Shown piece by piece: positions 18,544-26,605 of a DNA stretch of 64,000 bases. The notes beneath the pieces were generated by a model. That model was not told where the DNA came from. It did no database searches and saw nothing but the letters and a program-made list of their open reading frames with translations. Source of the stretch: M3007 sp046316495. GTDB taxonomy: Bacteria; Bacteroidota; Bacteroidia; Chitinophagales; Saprospiraceae. The translations under genes were made by a program, and so were the position numbers. Each line of letters starts with the position of its first letter. Position 1 is the first letter of the stretch. Location: the NCBI GenBank assembly GCA_046316495.1, contig JBKDAM010000061.1, positions 1 through 64,000 on the forward strand, written 5' to 3'.

Positions 18544-19443
18544 ATGGCACTTTGGGGAATTGATCTTGGAGGGACCAAGATAGAGGGAATTGTTTTGGAG
18601 AGTAAAGAGCACTTAACACCTTTAGCTCGATTAAGGGTAGCCACGGAGGCACATTTAGGATACCAGCATATACTAAGTCGAGTAAAGCTGTTGGTGGAAA
18701 TGTTGACTGAGAAAACTGGGTTGAGGCCAACTTCGCTGGGGGTTGCGCTTCCGGGAACGTTGGATCCAATTACAGGCTTGATGAAAAACGCGAATACCAC
18801 GGCATTAAATGGGATGCCGTTCGATCGTGATTTAGAATTGGCTTTGGGTATTTCTGTCAAGCTATCCAATGATGCCAACTGTTTTGCTATTGCAGAGACC
18901 CTCATGGGCATTGTCCCAGATCTCTTGCCAGACGCTCAGGTAGTGTTTGGGATTATTATGGGGACAGGAGTGGGTGGTGGTGTGGTTGTTCGTGGGCAGG
19001 TAATAGGTGGTCGGCAGGGTATTGGTGGGGAGTGGGGGCATAATCATTTGGATGATAGTGGTGGAAAATGTTATTGTGGACGGACTGGTTGTGTGGAGAC
19101 AGTGTTCTCGGGTCCCGGGTTAGAGCGCTATTATAAGGAGCTTTCGGGTGTAGCATTGCCATTAAAGGAGATCGTAGGTCGTGCAGAGGCAGGGGAAGAT
19201 GCTTATGCTGAGCGCACGATGCAGCGCCTTACTCAGTCGTTTGGTAGGGCGGTGGCGACGGTAATTAACATTATTGATCCTGATGTTGTGGTTATAGGTG
19301 GCGGAGTTGGAAACATTGACCGTATCTATACCGAGGGCGTGGATCAGGTTCGAACGCATGTATTTAACCATCGATTAGATACCATTTTTACGAAGCCAAA
19401 GTTAGGGGACAGTGCAGGAGTTTATGGTGCGGCACTACTTTAG
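18544..19443 (+). CDS. ROK-family sugar kinase
   Basis: A 299-residue kinase of the ROK family. Phosphate-1 motif IDLGGTKIEG at the N-terminus, catalytic Asp in LSNDANCFA, GTGVGGGVV, and the ROK zinc site GHNHLDDSGGKCYCGRTGCVE. The spacing fits glucokinase, fructokinase or N-acetylglucosamine kinase; sugar preference cannot be set from sequence. It ends 17 bp before the convergent phosphatase gene with no hairpin seen between. Confidence 0.9.
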   Translation: MALWGIDLGGTKIEGIVLESKEHLTPLARLRVATEAHLGYQHILSRVKLLVEMLTEKTGLRPTSLGVALPGTLDPITGLMKNANTTALNGMPFDRDLELALGISVKLSNDANCFAIAETLMGIVPDLLPDAQVVFGIIMGTGVGGGVVVRGQVIGGRQGIGGEWGHNHLDDSGGKCYCGRTGCVETVFSGPGLERYYKELSGVALPLKEIVGRAEAGEDAYAERTMQRLTQSFGRAVATVINIIDPDVVVIGGGVGNIDRIYTEGVDQVRTHVFNHRLDTIFTKPKLGDSAGVYGAALL

Positions 19444-19460
19444 CCTTCTAGCCTAATAAC

Positions 19461-20609
19461 TCATGGCTGACAAATTGGGTGGAGTATGGTTTTAACTCCG
19501 TTTGAGTTGATTTTATAAAACTTTCCGTCTTCAATTAAAAGTGTTTCCAAGAGGTTCATTCGAAGATTTTCCTCATGGAACACATCTACGCAGATAACTT
19601 TTTGATTGTAAAGAAGTTGGACCTCTTTACAGAGCGTATGCCCAATTATCAAGTGGTTAGCATCGTAGGTAGTTAAGGCTTCATCAACAGCCGATTGGCT
19701 TGTTTTTTGTCTGGCCATGTCCCGGTACCAAAAAGGGCCTTTCATGGTGTCAAAAATCAGGGCTCTTTCTGGATTATCTGGGCTGGAAGGGATTTTCCCG
19801 TAGTATTTCTGTGCAATTTGATTGATTCGATCAAGGCTTAACCCACTTTGCACCAGTTCTGGGCTGATTCCTCCGTGGCAGAACAGCAGATCGCCGATTT
19901 TTTCTATTGCGTTTTTTGATCGAAGCCATCTACCCAGTTCGGTATGTTGGCTGTACCAATTTTCGTAGGGCTCACTATATGCGCGTGCATTTTTGAGGTA
20001 CTTTTCGTGGACGTACTGAGCTTGGCCGGCCAGGTTCAGTAATTCATGGTTTCCTAGAATAAAATGTACTTCTCCACCGACAGCTCGTGCCTCTTGCTCT
20101 AGTTTATAAGCTAGCCAAAGGCATTCAGTGACTTGAGTTCCACGGTCGAGGTAATCTCCAAGTAGCACGAGGTGGCCTTTTTCGAACGTCCAGGAGAAGT
20201 TGTTATTGATTACTCCGGCTCCCAGGAGTAAGCGTTTAAATGCTTCGAAGTTCCCTTCAATGTCGGAGATGACGAGTGTTTTTTCAGGAAGATTTGGGGT
20301 AATAGTATTGGGTGGGAGGATGGAGTCTATGATACCGAATGAGAATGTTTCATCTGAATCGGGGACATTACAGGTTAGGATCAGGTTTTTGCTGGTAGGG
20401 TATGTTTTTTTTTGGAGTACAAGTTGTTGGTTATCGCGGACTATGGCCTTAACAACCACGGAATTATTTTTATAAAATACATGGGGGCCATCCACGGCAG
20501 CTTTTGTGGGATGGATGGGGAGGATGGTATTCTCATGAACAGAAGTGGAGGCACATCCGAGGCAGATGATAAAGTTTAACCAGCTGATTCTTGATGAGAA
20601 TTGCTTCAT
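19461..20609 (-). CDS. Calcineurin-like metallophosphatase, lipoprotein
   Basis: A 382-residue phosphatase with a lipoprotein signal (FIICLGCAS). A beta-rich N-terminal part (40-110) precedes the metallophosphatase core: VISDIEGNFEAF, LVLLGDYLDRGTQVTE, FILGNHELLN, FCHGGISPEL and IIGHT. The first motif is DxEG where most relatives have DxHG, so one metal ligand is changed. The layout resembles Shewanella-like protein phosphatases. ATG 20609 abuts the panD stop with no gap, implying coupled translation. Confidence 0.82.
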   Translation of the reverse strand: MKQFSSRISWLNFIICLGCASTSVHENTILPIHPTKAAVDGPHVFYKNNSVVVKAIVRDNQQLVLQKKTYPTSKNLILTCNVPDSDETFSFGIIDSILPPNTITPNLPEKTLVISDIEGNFEAFKRLLLGAGVINNNFSWTFEKGHLVLLGDYLDRGTQVTECLWLAYKLEQEARAVGGEVHFILGNHELLNLAGQAQYVHEKYLKNARAYSEPYENWYSQHTELGRWLRSKNAIEKIGDLLFCHGGISPELVQSGLSLDRINQIAQKYYGKIPSSPDNPERALIFDTMKGPFWYRDMARQKTSQSAVDEALTTYDANHLIIGHTLCKEVQLLYNQKVICVDVFHEENLRMNLLETLLIEDGKFYKINSNGVKTILHPICQP

Positions 20610-20963
20610 TTATTTGGAAACGAGGCGGTTTTTTTCGTCTGGGAAAACGGCGGTAGGTTTGAATTCCCTGGCTTCATCTGGAGTCATGTAGGCATAAGAG
20701 ATAATGATGACAACGTCTCCTACTTGGACCAGTCTTGCGGCGGCTCCATTGAGACATATTACTCCACTATTTCGTTCTCCACGGATTACATACGTTTCGA
20801 ATCGGGCCCCATTGTTATTGTTTACTATTTGCACCCGTTCTCCCTCCATAATATTAGCTGCTTCGATCAGGGCTTCATCTATGGTGATACTTCCGATGTA
20901 GTTCAAGTCGGCTTGGGTTACTGTTGCCCGATGAATTTTACTTTTAAAAACTTGTATAAACAT
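20610..20963 (-). CDS. panD: Aspartate 1-decarboxylase
   Basis: A 117-residue pyruvoyl enzyme converting aspartate to beta-alanine for pantothenate and CoA. Autocleavage site is Gly24-Ser25 in YIGSITIDE; catalytic and structural motifs KIHRATVTQADLNY, NNNGARFETYVI and GAAARLVQVGDVVIIISYA are present. Length is a little below the E. coli enzyme (126). It lies 9 bp behind the acyl-CoA dehydrogenase gene and directly ahead of the phosphatase gene. Confidence 0.95.
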   Translation of the reverse strand: MFIQVFKSKIHRATVTQADLNYIGSITIDEALIEAANIMEGERVQIVNNNNGARFETYVIRGERNSGVICLNGAAARLVQVGDVVIIISYAYMTPDEAREFKPTAVFPDEKNRLVSK

Positions 20964-20972
20964 GGGTGAGGG

Positions 20973-22139
20973 TTAGTTATCGAAGAATTGGGTGCCGTCA
21001 TTGGCCATTTTTCGGAGAAGAGAGCAGCAACGGTAGCGATCTTCTAAGTATTCTACATAAAGGGTATCCATAATTCGAACGATTTCTGCGATTCCAATTT
21101 CGTCCGCCCATGTAAGCAGGCCTTTTGGATAATTTACGCCATAGACCATTGCTTTTTCAATATCGTCTCTGGTTGCAATACGGAGGTAAAGTGCCTCTGC
21201 AGCTTCATTTATCAGCATAGCCAAGATGCGTTTTAGGATATACTCGCCTAGTTGGCCATCGGTGTTGGGTAGTGCACGAGGGGCGGCTCCTTCTCGGTAA
21301 TCATAGAATCCTCTACCTGTTTTTCTTCCCCAGTAGTGTGCATCTTTGAGGCGTTTTTGAGTAAATGAAGGTTTGTATCGAGGGTCGAAGTAGAAGGCGC
21401 GGAAGACTGTTTCTGTAACTGTGTAATTAATATCGTTGCCGATAAAATCCATCAATTCAAATGGGCCCATTTTAAACCCCCCGAGGGTTTGCATTGCCCA
21501 ATCGATGGTCACTTCATCGGCAATGCCTTCTTCGAGGATTCGGAGAGCTTCTCCATAGTAAGGTCGTGCTACCCTATTAACAATAAAGCCGGGGGTATCT
21601 TTTGCCTGCACCGCGATTTTGCCCCAGCTTGTTACTAATTGGTGCGCTTTAGCGGTGATTTCAGGCGATGTTTGAATGGCTGGGATAATTTCAACCAAGC
21701 GCATCAAGGGTGCTGGGTTGAAAAAGTGAATTCCGATTACCCGCTCTGGATGTTTAAGGTTAGCCCCCATAGCGGAGATGGATAATGAGCTGGTGTTACT
21801 GGCAAGAATGGCATTTTCTGCTACGACAGCCTCCATACTCTTAAAGGAAATCTGCTTGGCTTCCATATCTTCAGCGATGGCTTCAATGACCATAGTGCAG
21901 TCCTTAAAGTCGCTCATGTGGTCAGAGAATCGGATCCGACTGTTCAGGGCGTAAGCGTCGGCATCAGAGAGTTTTCCTTTGTCTACTAACTGTTTAAGGG
22001 TGATTTGTATGTTTTTTGTGCACTTATGAAGGGCTGGGGTGAGGTGGTCGCACATAACCACTTGGTGTCCTGCTGCTGCTGCTACTTGGGCAATACCACT
22101 TCCCATGGCGCCAGCTCCTAAAATACCGATCGTATCCAT
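20973..22139 (-). CDS. 3-hydroxyacyl-CoA dehydrogenase (PaaH type)
   Basis: A 388-residue NAD-dependent dehydrogenase oxidising 3-hydroxyacyl-CoA. Rossmann motif GILGAGAMGSGIAQVAAAAGH, then catalytic region ASNTSSLSI, GIHFFNPAPLMRLVEIIP and NRVARPYYGEALRI. A second, partial 3HCDH domain (about 295-388: IKR-type helices, NEAAEALYLRIATRDDIEKAM, NYPKGLLTWADEIG) makes it longer than FadB2/Hbd proteins and matches PaaH/PaaC. Role could be aromatic-acid or fatty-acid beta-oxidation. First gene of the unit with panD; a promoter box lies 35 nt upstream. Confidence 0.9.
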   Translation of the reverse strand: MDTIGILGAGAMGSGIAQVAAAAGHQVVMCDHLTPALHKCTKNIQITLKQLVDKGKLSDADAYALNSRIRFSDHMSDFKDCTMVIEAIAEDMEAKQISFKSMEAVVAENAILASNTSSLSISAMGANLKHPERVIGIHFFNPAPLMRLVEIIPAIQTSPEITAKAHQLVTSWGKIAVQAKDTPGFIVNRVARPYYGEALRILEEGIADEVTIDWAMQTLGGFKMGPFELMDFIGNDINYTVTETVFRAFYFDPRYKPSFTQKRLKDAHYWGRKTGRGFYDYREGAAPRALPNTDGQLGEYILKRILAMLINEAAEALYLRIATRDDIEKAMVYGVNYPKGLLTWADEIGIAEIVRIMDTLYVEYLEDRYRCCSLLRKMANDGTQFFDN

Positions 22140-22174
22140 CGAATCTACAAATTCTGCGGGAGATAAAAGAGGGG

Positions 22175-22182
22175 CAAATATA
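22175..22182 (-). promoter_or_regulatory. -7 box (TATATTTG) of the dehydrogenase-panD unit
   Basis: TAnnTTTG match on the minus strand, 35 nt upstream of ATG 22139, divergent from the ribB(A) promoter. Confidence 0.5.
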
Positions 22183-22257
22183 AAGAAGATCTGAGTAGTA
22201 GCAGGAAAAAAACGGGTAATATGACTAAATTCCCCAACCCTCTGCTCTGATTATTGT

Positions 22258-22265
22258 TACCTTTG
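22258..22265 (+). promoter_or_regulatory. -7 box (TACCTTTG) of ribB(A)
   Basis: Perfect TAnnTTTG followed by CAC, about 50 nt ahead of the first possible start codon. The leader is too short for an FMN riboswitch. Confidence 0.55.
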
Positions 22266-22314
22266 CACAGTCAATTAAACATAAGAACTGTCTTCAAAGT
22301 TCATCATTAACCAT

Positions 22315-23457
22315 TTGCTAAAATCAGTGCCTGAATTTCAACTTAATACCATCGAAGAAGCGCTGGCAGAATTACGTGCTGGTAAGGTTATAATTGTAGT
22401 CGACGACGAGGATCGCGAGAACGAAGGTGATTTTATTTGTGCGGCGGAAACGGTTTCCTCAGAAACCATCAATTTCATGGCTACTCATGGAAGGGGGTTG
22501 ATTTGTACCCCAATGGAAGAGAAGCGGGCGGAGGAGTTGGATTTACCTTTAATGGTTAGCTCGAATACAGCTTTGCATGAAACAGCGTTCACTGTATCTA
22601 TTGATTTAATGGGACATGGTTGTAGCACGGGAATTAGTGCCTATGATCGATCCACAGGAATTAAATGGTTGACGAATCCGGCTGCCAAAGCGAGTGATTT
22701 TGCTCGGCCTGGTCATATTTTTCCACTACGTGCCAAAAATGGAGGGGTATTAAGGAGGACGGGGCATACAGAGGCGGCGGTTGACTTGGCTCGGATGGCG
22801 GGGCTTTACCCAATGGGAGTGTTGGTGGAAATATTGAATGCGGATGGCACGATGGCCCGGCTGCCTCAACTAGTTGAAATTGCAGAGCAGCATTCACTAA
22901 AAATTATTTCTATTGATGATTTGGTTGCGTATCGGATGCGCACTGAGCGGTTGGTTAAGAAGGCGCTTACAACGGAAATAGATACGGTTTTTGGTCGATT
23001 TGAGGCGCATGTATACGTAGATTTAACGTCTGGAGACGAGCATCTAGCACTTACAAAAGGACAATGGGAGGAGGCGGAAAGTGTTCTTGTTCGTGTTCAT
23101 TCCACCTCTGAAACCGGTGATATTTTAGGTGCTTTGTTGGAAGATTACAACGGCCAAACAGCTAAGTCTTTACAATTGATACAAGAGCGAGGAAAAGGAG
23201 TGTTTGTATATCTTCGTCAAAGCGATAAAAGTCGGACCTTGCTGGCCCAACTTAGTCGGTACAAGACCTTGCAGGAGGCAGGGTCAACACAACCCTTTGA
23301 GCTTAATTCTCCAATGGGGAAAAAGGATTTTGGGGTAGGTGCTCAAATATTAAGGGATTTGGGAATAGCAAAAATCCAATTATTGACTAACCACCCTCGT
23401 CGTAGGATGGGCCTGATTGGATATGGATTGGAGATTGTTGAAAACATCGAACTTTAA
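22315..23457 (+). CDS. ribB: 3,4-dihydroxy-2-butanone-4-phosphate synthase with degenerate GTP cyclohydrolase II domain
   Basis: A 380-residue RibBA-shaped protein. The N-terminal DHBP synthase half is intact: VVDDEDRENEGD (29-39), GLICTPM, and RRTGHTEAAVDLARMAG, so it should make the four-carbon riboflavin precursor from ribulose 5-phosphate. The C-terminal half aligns with GTP cyclohydrolase II (FGVGAQILRDLGIAKIQLLTNHPRRRMGLIGYGLE) but the three zinc Cys are gone (RVHSTSETGDILGALLEDYNG, 260-280) and the catalytic EGRGIGL loop reads SDKSRTLL. It is therefore a RibBX-like protein. No in-frame ATG exists upstream; translation begins at TTG 22315 or GTG 22327. Confidence 0.88.
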   Translation: MLKSVPEFQLNTIEEALAELRAGKVIIVVDDEDRENEGDFICAAETVSSETINFMATHGRGLICTPMEEKRAEELDLPLMVSSNTALHETAFTVSIDLMGHGCSTGISAYDRSTGIKWLTNPAAKASDFARPGHIFPLRAKNGGVLRRTGHTEAAVDLARMAGLYPMGVLVEILNADGTMARLPQLVEIAEQHSLKIISIDDLVAYRMRTERLVKKALTTEIDTVFGRFEAHVYVDLTSGDEHLALTKGQWEEAESVLVRVHSTSETGDILGALLEDYNGQTAKSLQLIQERGKGVFVYLRQSDKSRTLLAQLSRYKTLQEAGSTQPFELNSPMGKKDFGVGAQILRDLGIAKIQLLTNHPRRRMGLIGYGLEIVENIEL

Positions 23458-23479
23458 ATCTGCTAATTCAAATAGACGT

Positions 23480-24202
23480 ATGGTAACTCCTTATAAAGAT
23501 GTAGATTCGGGAAAGAAAGAGCAGGTGGAGCGGATGTTCGATAACATTGCGCCCAAGTACGATTTGTTGAATCGGGTGCTTTCGCTTGGTATTGATGTTT
23601 GGTGGCGAAAACGTGCACTTTCCTATTTGCGGGAAGAAAAGCCCCAGGTGCTCTTGGATGTGGCGACGGGCACTGCTGATGTGGCTATTATGGCTGCAAA
23701 AATATTGCAACCAACGAAAATAGTTGGGGTAGATATTTCTCGTCAAATGTTGGATTTTGGTCAGGTCAAAATTGAAGATCAGCGATTAGATGGCATTATC
23801 TCTTTGGTACAAGGAGATAGTGAGCATTTAAAATTTGATGATCAAAGTTTTGATGCGGCGACTGTTGCTTTTGGCGTTCGAAATTTTGAACATTTGGAAA
23901 GGGGCCTTTCTGAAATGAACAGGGTGCTGCGTCCCGGGGGGCGCATTGTGGTGTTGGAATTTTCCAAACCACATCTTTTCCCTTTCAAACAGCTTTATAA
24001 TTTCTATTTTAAATACGTTTTACCCTTCATTGGTCGTTTAACTAGCCGGGACGTTCGGGCGTACACTTATTTATTTGAGAGTGTGCAAGTTTTTCCTGAA
24101 GGTGACGCATTTTTAGGTATTCTATCAAAAACAGGTTTTAAGCAAGCACAATGCGAACGACTTACCCTTGGAATTTGCTCCATTTATACCGCAGTAAAAT
24201 AA
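23480..24202 (+). CDS. ubiE: Demethylmenaquinone methyltransferase
   Basis: A 240-residue SAM-dependent methyltransferase of the UbiE/MenG family making menaquinone from demethylmenaquinone. Family motifs: VERMFDNIAPKYDLLNRVLSLGIDVWWR, the SAM site LLDVATGTADVAI, FDAATVAFGVRNFEHLERGL, and EFSKP. ATG 23480 (MVTPYKDVDSGKKEQV) is chosen over an upstream start at 23417 inside ribB. Lies 22 bp behind ribB and overlaps porT by about 50 bp; ubiE next to porT is a recurring order in Bacteroidota (from memory). Confidence 0.94.
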   Translation: MVTPYKDVDSGKKEQVERMFDNIAPKYDLLNRVLSLGIDVWWRKRALSYLREEKPQVLLDVATGTADVAIMAAKILQPTKIVGVDISRQMLDFGQVKIEDQRLDGIISLVQGDSEHLKFDDQSFDAATVAFGVRNFEHLERGLSEMNRVLRPGGRIVVLEFSKPHLFPFKQLYNFYFKYVLPFIGRLTSRDVRAYTYLFESVQVFPEGDAFLGILSKTGFKQAQCERLTLGICSIYTAVK

Positions 24203-24903
24203 AAGCAACAAGCGTACTTGCGATTGCGATATTTTTATCCGCTCAATCCATTCAGGCGCAGTACCAGCAGGGAAATTTCAATTTTTTGGATTTCCAGGCG
24301 AAGCAGTATTACTTTGGAATTACGCTGGGATACAACCAGGGGAACTATCGGATTTTCCACTCCAATAATTTTATTCGGAATGACTCTTTCGCTAGGGTTG
24401 AGTCGGTCGGAGGTCCTGGTTTTAATCTCGGAATTGTGTCTAATCTTCGGTTGGGGGATTATTTTGATCTGCGCTTTTTGCCTACTTTGTCTTTTGCAGA
24501 GCGAAATATTCGCTATACCCCACCCTCTGAGGCTTTACGGCCATTGAACCGGCGGATTGAATCGGTTTTGGTGGAGATGCCTTTTCATGTTCGGTACAAG
24601 TCGGCTCCTTATCACGATTTCCGACTTTTTGTCATTGGTGGGGTAAAGTACTCATTTGATGTGGCTAGTGATTCTAGGTCTCGGCAGGCCGCTGGATTGG
24701 TACGGATTTCTCCAACTGACTTTCAGTTTGAATATGGAACTGGTATTCAGTTCTTCTTTCCCTACTTTATATTCTCTCCGGAGATTAAGATTTCTCAGGG
24801 AATTAACAACGTGTTGATCTTTAATAATAATTTGAGGCAGAGCACCGTGTTGGAGCAGGTTATGAGTCGAACCTTTACGCTCTCCTTTCATTTTGAAGGA
24901 TAG
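24151..24903 (+). CDS. porT: PorT-like outer-membrane beta-barrel of the type IX secretion system
   Basis: A 250-residue outer-membrane protein: signal peptide ending SIQAQ, then an eight-strand-type barrel (outer membrane protein beta-barrel 2 fold) with YYFGITLGYNQGNYRIFHS, GPGFNLGIVSNLRLGDYFDLRFLPTLSFAERNI and a terminal aromatic (SFHFEG). PorT is required for type IX secretion, although its role is not settled. The start codon lies inside ubiE, 52 bp before its end, so translation is probably coupled. Assignment rests on the pattern and on the ubiE neighbour. Confidence 0.83.
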   Translation: MRTTYPWNLLHLYRSKIKATSVLAIAIFLSAQSIQAQYQQGNFNFLDFQAKQYYFGITLGYNQGNYRIFHSNNFIRNDSFARVESVGGPGFNLGIVSNLRLGDYFDLRFLPTLSFAERNIRYTPPSEALRPLNRRIESVLVEMPFHVRYKSAPYHDFRLFVIGGVKYSFDVASDSRSRQAAGLVRISPTDFQFEYGTGIQFFFPYFIFSPEIKISQGINNVLIFNNNLRQSTVLEQVMSRTFTLSFHFEG

Positions 24904-25166
24904 TATTTCCTTTCCCTCCGTGGTGTTTTGTTAGTGTTTAGAATGGGGCTTATCGTAGGCAATAAGGAGCGGAGAGTAGAGGAACAAGGAAGGTGAAAAT
25001 TGTACAGGGCTGATTGTTCACCATTTCGTTACGAAGGTTACAACTCTTGTCTTGGGCTGGTCTCTTGTTTTTAATTGCTAATAAATCATTAACGGTTCTT
25101 TTATCGCGAATAAAATAAGAAACAATACCGTTCTTTGTAAAGCTTTATTAATACAGAATTCTGAAA

Positions 25167-26459
25167 ATGGCACTTAAAAAACTGATACTCATTTGTTATT
25201 GTGGGTTGCTTTCCGCCAGCAGCTTGTTAACTGCGCAAGGTAGCACCTATTCTTTCAAGCCGTTTAAGCACCTAGAACATACGGCAGTGAAAAATCAGCA
25301 TCAGACGGGTACTTGTTGGGCCTTTAGTACCGCATCCTTTTTAGAAAGCGAGGTAAAGCGAATTAGCCAAATGGATGTTGATCTCTCCGAGATGTATATT
25401 GTTAGGCAGGTTTACAAAAAAAAATGTGAGAATTTTGTTCGTCGACAGGGGACAGCTCAGCTAGATGAGGGTGGTCTTGCGCATGATTTGATTAATGCAG
25501 TTCATGAAGTGGGCATTGTTCCTGAAGATGTTTACCCTGGCCGCAAAGATGTATCAGAGCCTTTCAACCATGCGGCGTTGGTAAAAAAATTAAAAAACCT
25601 CTGTTCTGATTTTGTTAAAAAAGGGAAAGATGGTTCTCTGCCCAAAGACTGGCTTCAGCAGATTGATTCGGTATTAGATGAGGAATTTGGCGTTCTTCCC
25701 AAAAAATTCTCAGTGGGTAATCGTTTGTTCACACCTACTATTTACAGAGATTATTTAGGGATTAATTCTTCTGACTATATTACGTTGACTTCGTTTACGC
25801 ATCATCCGTTTCACCAGGATATTATACTGGAGATTCCAGACAATTTTGCGAACGGGACCATGTACAATGTACCGATTGATGAGATGATGCGGGCGTTGAA
25901 TTATTCTGTTCAACAGGGTTATACAGCGACTTGGGATGCTGATGTCAGCAATGAGGGCTTTTCTGCTCAGAATGGATTGGCGATTTTACCTGCCGTAAAA
26001 TGGGCTGAAAAGACCGACAAAGAACAAACTACTACATTCCAGTCTACGGAGCGGGAGATGCTAGTTTCGCAAGAATACCGCCAGGAGTTATTTGATCAGC
26101 AGGTCACTATGGATGATCATTTAATGCATATCGTCGGTATCGACAATGAAGTGTCGAATGCTAGTATTTTTTATTTGGTGAAGAATTCCTGGGGCACTAT
26201 TTCTGATGCAAAGGGTTATATCCGGGCTTCTGAGCCGTATCTTCGGCTAAATACCATTTCCATAACGGTCAATAAAAAAGCGTTACCATTGGATTTACAG
26301 CAACGTTTGGGTGTGGCAGAAGGGGAGCCTGCCATTCAACACGCTGTGCCTGCGGTCCGAGAGGAAGCACCCAAGCCAGCTGCTCCAGCTAAACAACCTG
26401 GGAAAGTGGTGAAAATGACGCCTGTAGCTAAAAAAGCTGCCCCAGGGTATGATAACTAA
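25167..26459 (+). CDS. Secreted C1-family cysteine peptidase (bleomycin hydrolase-like)
   Basis: A 430-residue papain-fold peptidase with a signal peptide (ending LLTAQ), which is unusual because most bleomycin hydrolase/PepC relatives are cytosolic. Catalytic residues: oxyanion Gln and Cys in NQHQTGTCWAFST (about 43-55), His in DHLMHIVGI and Asn in VKNSWGT. The order and insertion between Cys and His match the C1B aminopeptidase group. A Pro/Ala/Lys-rich tail (about 395-430) follows the domain, with no type IX sorting domain. The 260 bp upstream contains a near-match box GTTCTTTG at 25130-25137. Confidence 0.88.
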   Translation: MALKKLILICYCGLLSASSLLTAQGSTYSFKPFKHLEHTAVKNQHQTGTCWAFSTASFLESEVKRISQMDVDLSEMYIVRQVYKKKCENFVRRQGTAQLDEGGLAHDLINAVHEVGIVPEDVYPGRKDVSEPFNHAALVKKLKNLCSDFVKKGKDGSLPKDWLQQIDSVLDEEFGVLPKKFSVGNRLFTPTIYRDYLGINSSDYITLTSFTHHPFHQDIILEIPDNFANGTMYNVPIDEMMRALNYSVQQGYTATWDADVSNEGFSAQNGLAILPAVKWAEKTDKEQTTTFQSTEREMLVSQEYRQELFDQQVTMDDHLMHIVGIDNEVSNASIFYLVKNSWGTISDAKGYIRASEPYLRLNTISITVNKKALPLDLQQRLGVAEGEPAIQHAVPAVREEAPKPAAPAKQPGKVVKMTPVAKKAAPGYDN

Positions 26460-26605
26460 GCGTGGGCCGATTCACTCTCGTAACTAGGATAGCAGCAGGG
26501 TGCTTACTGAATGCTTCACTTCCAGCTGTATATGCTGTCTTCCGGCTTAATTAAACCATTGAGTTCATTACTTTCACTGTAAACAGGTACCATTTCGATT
26601 CGTTT

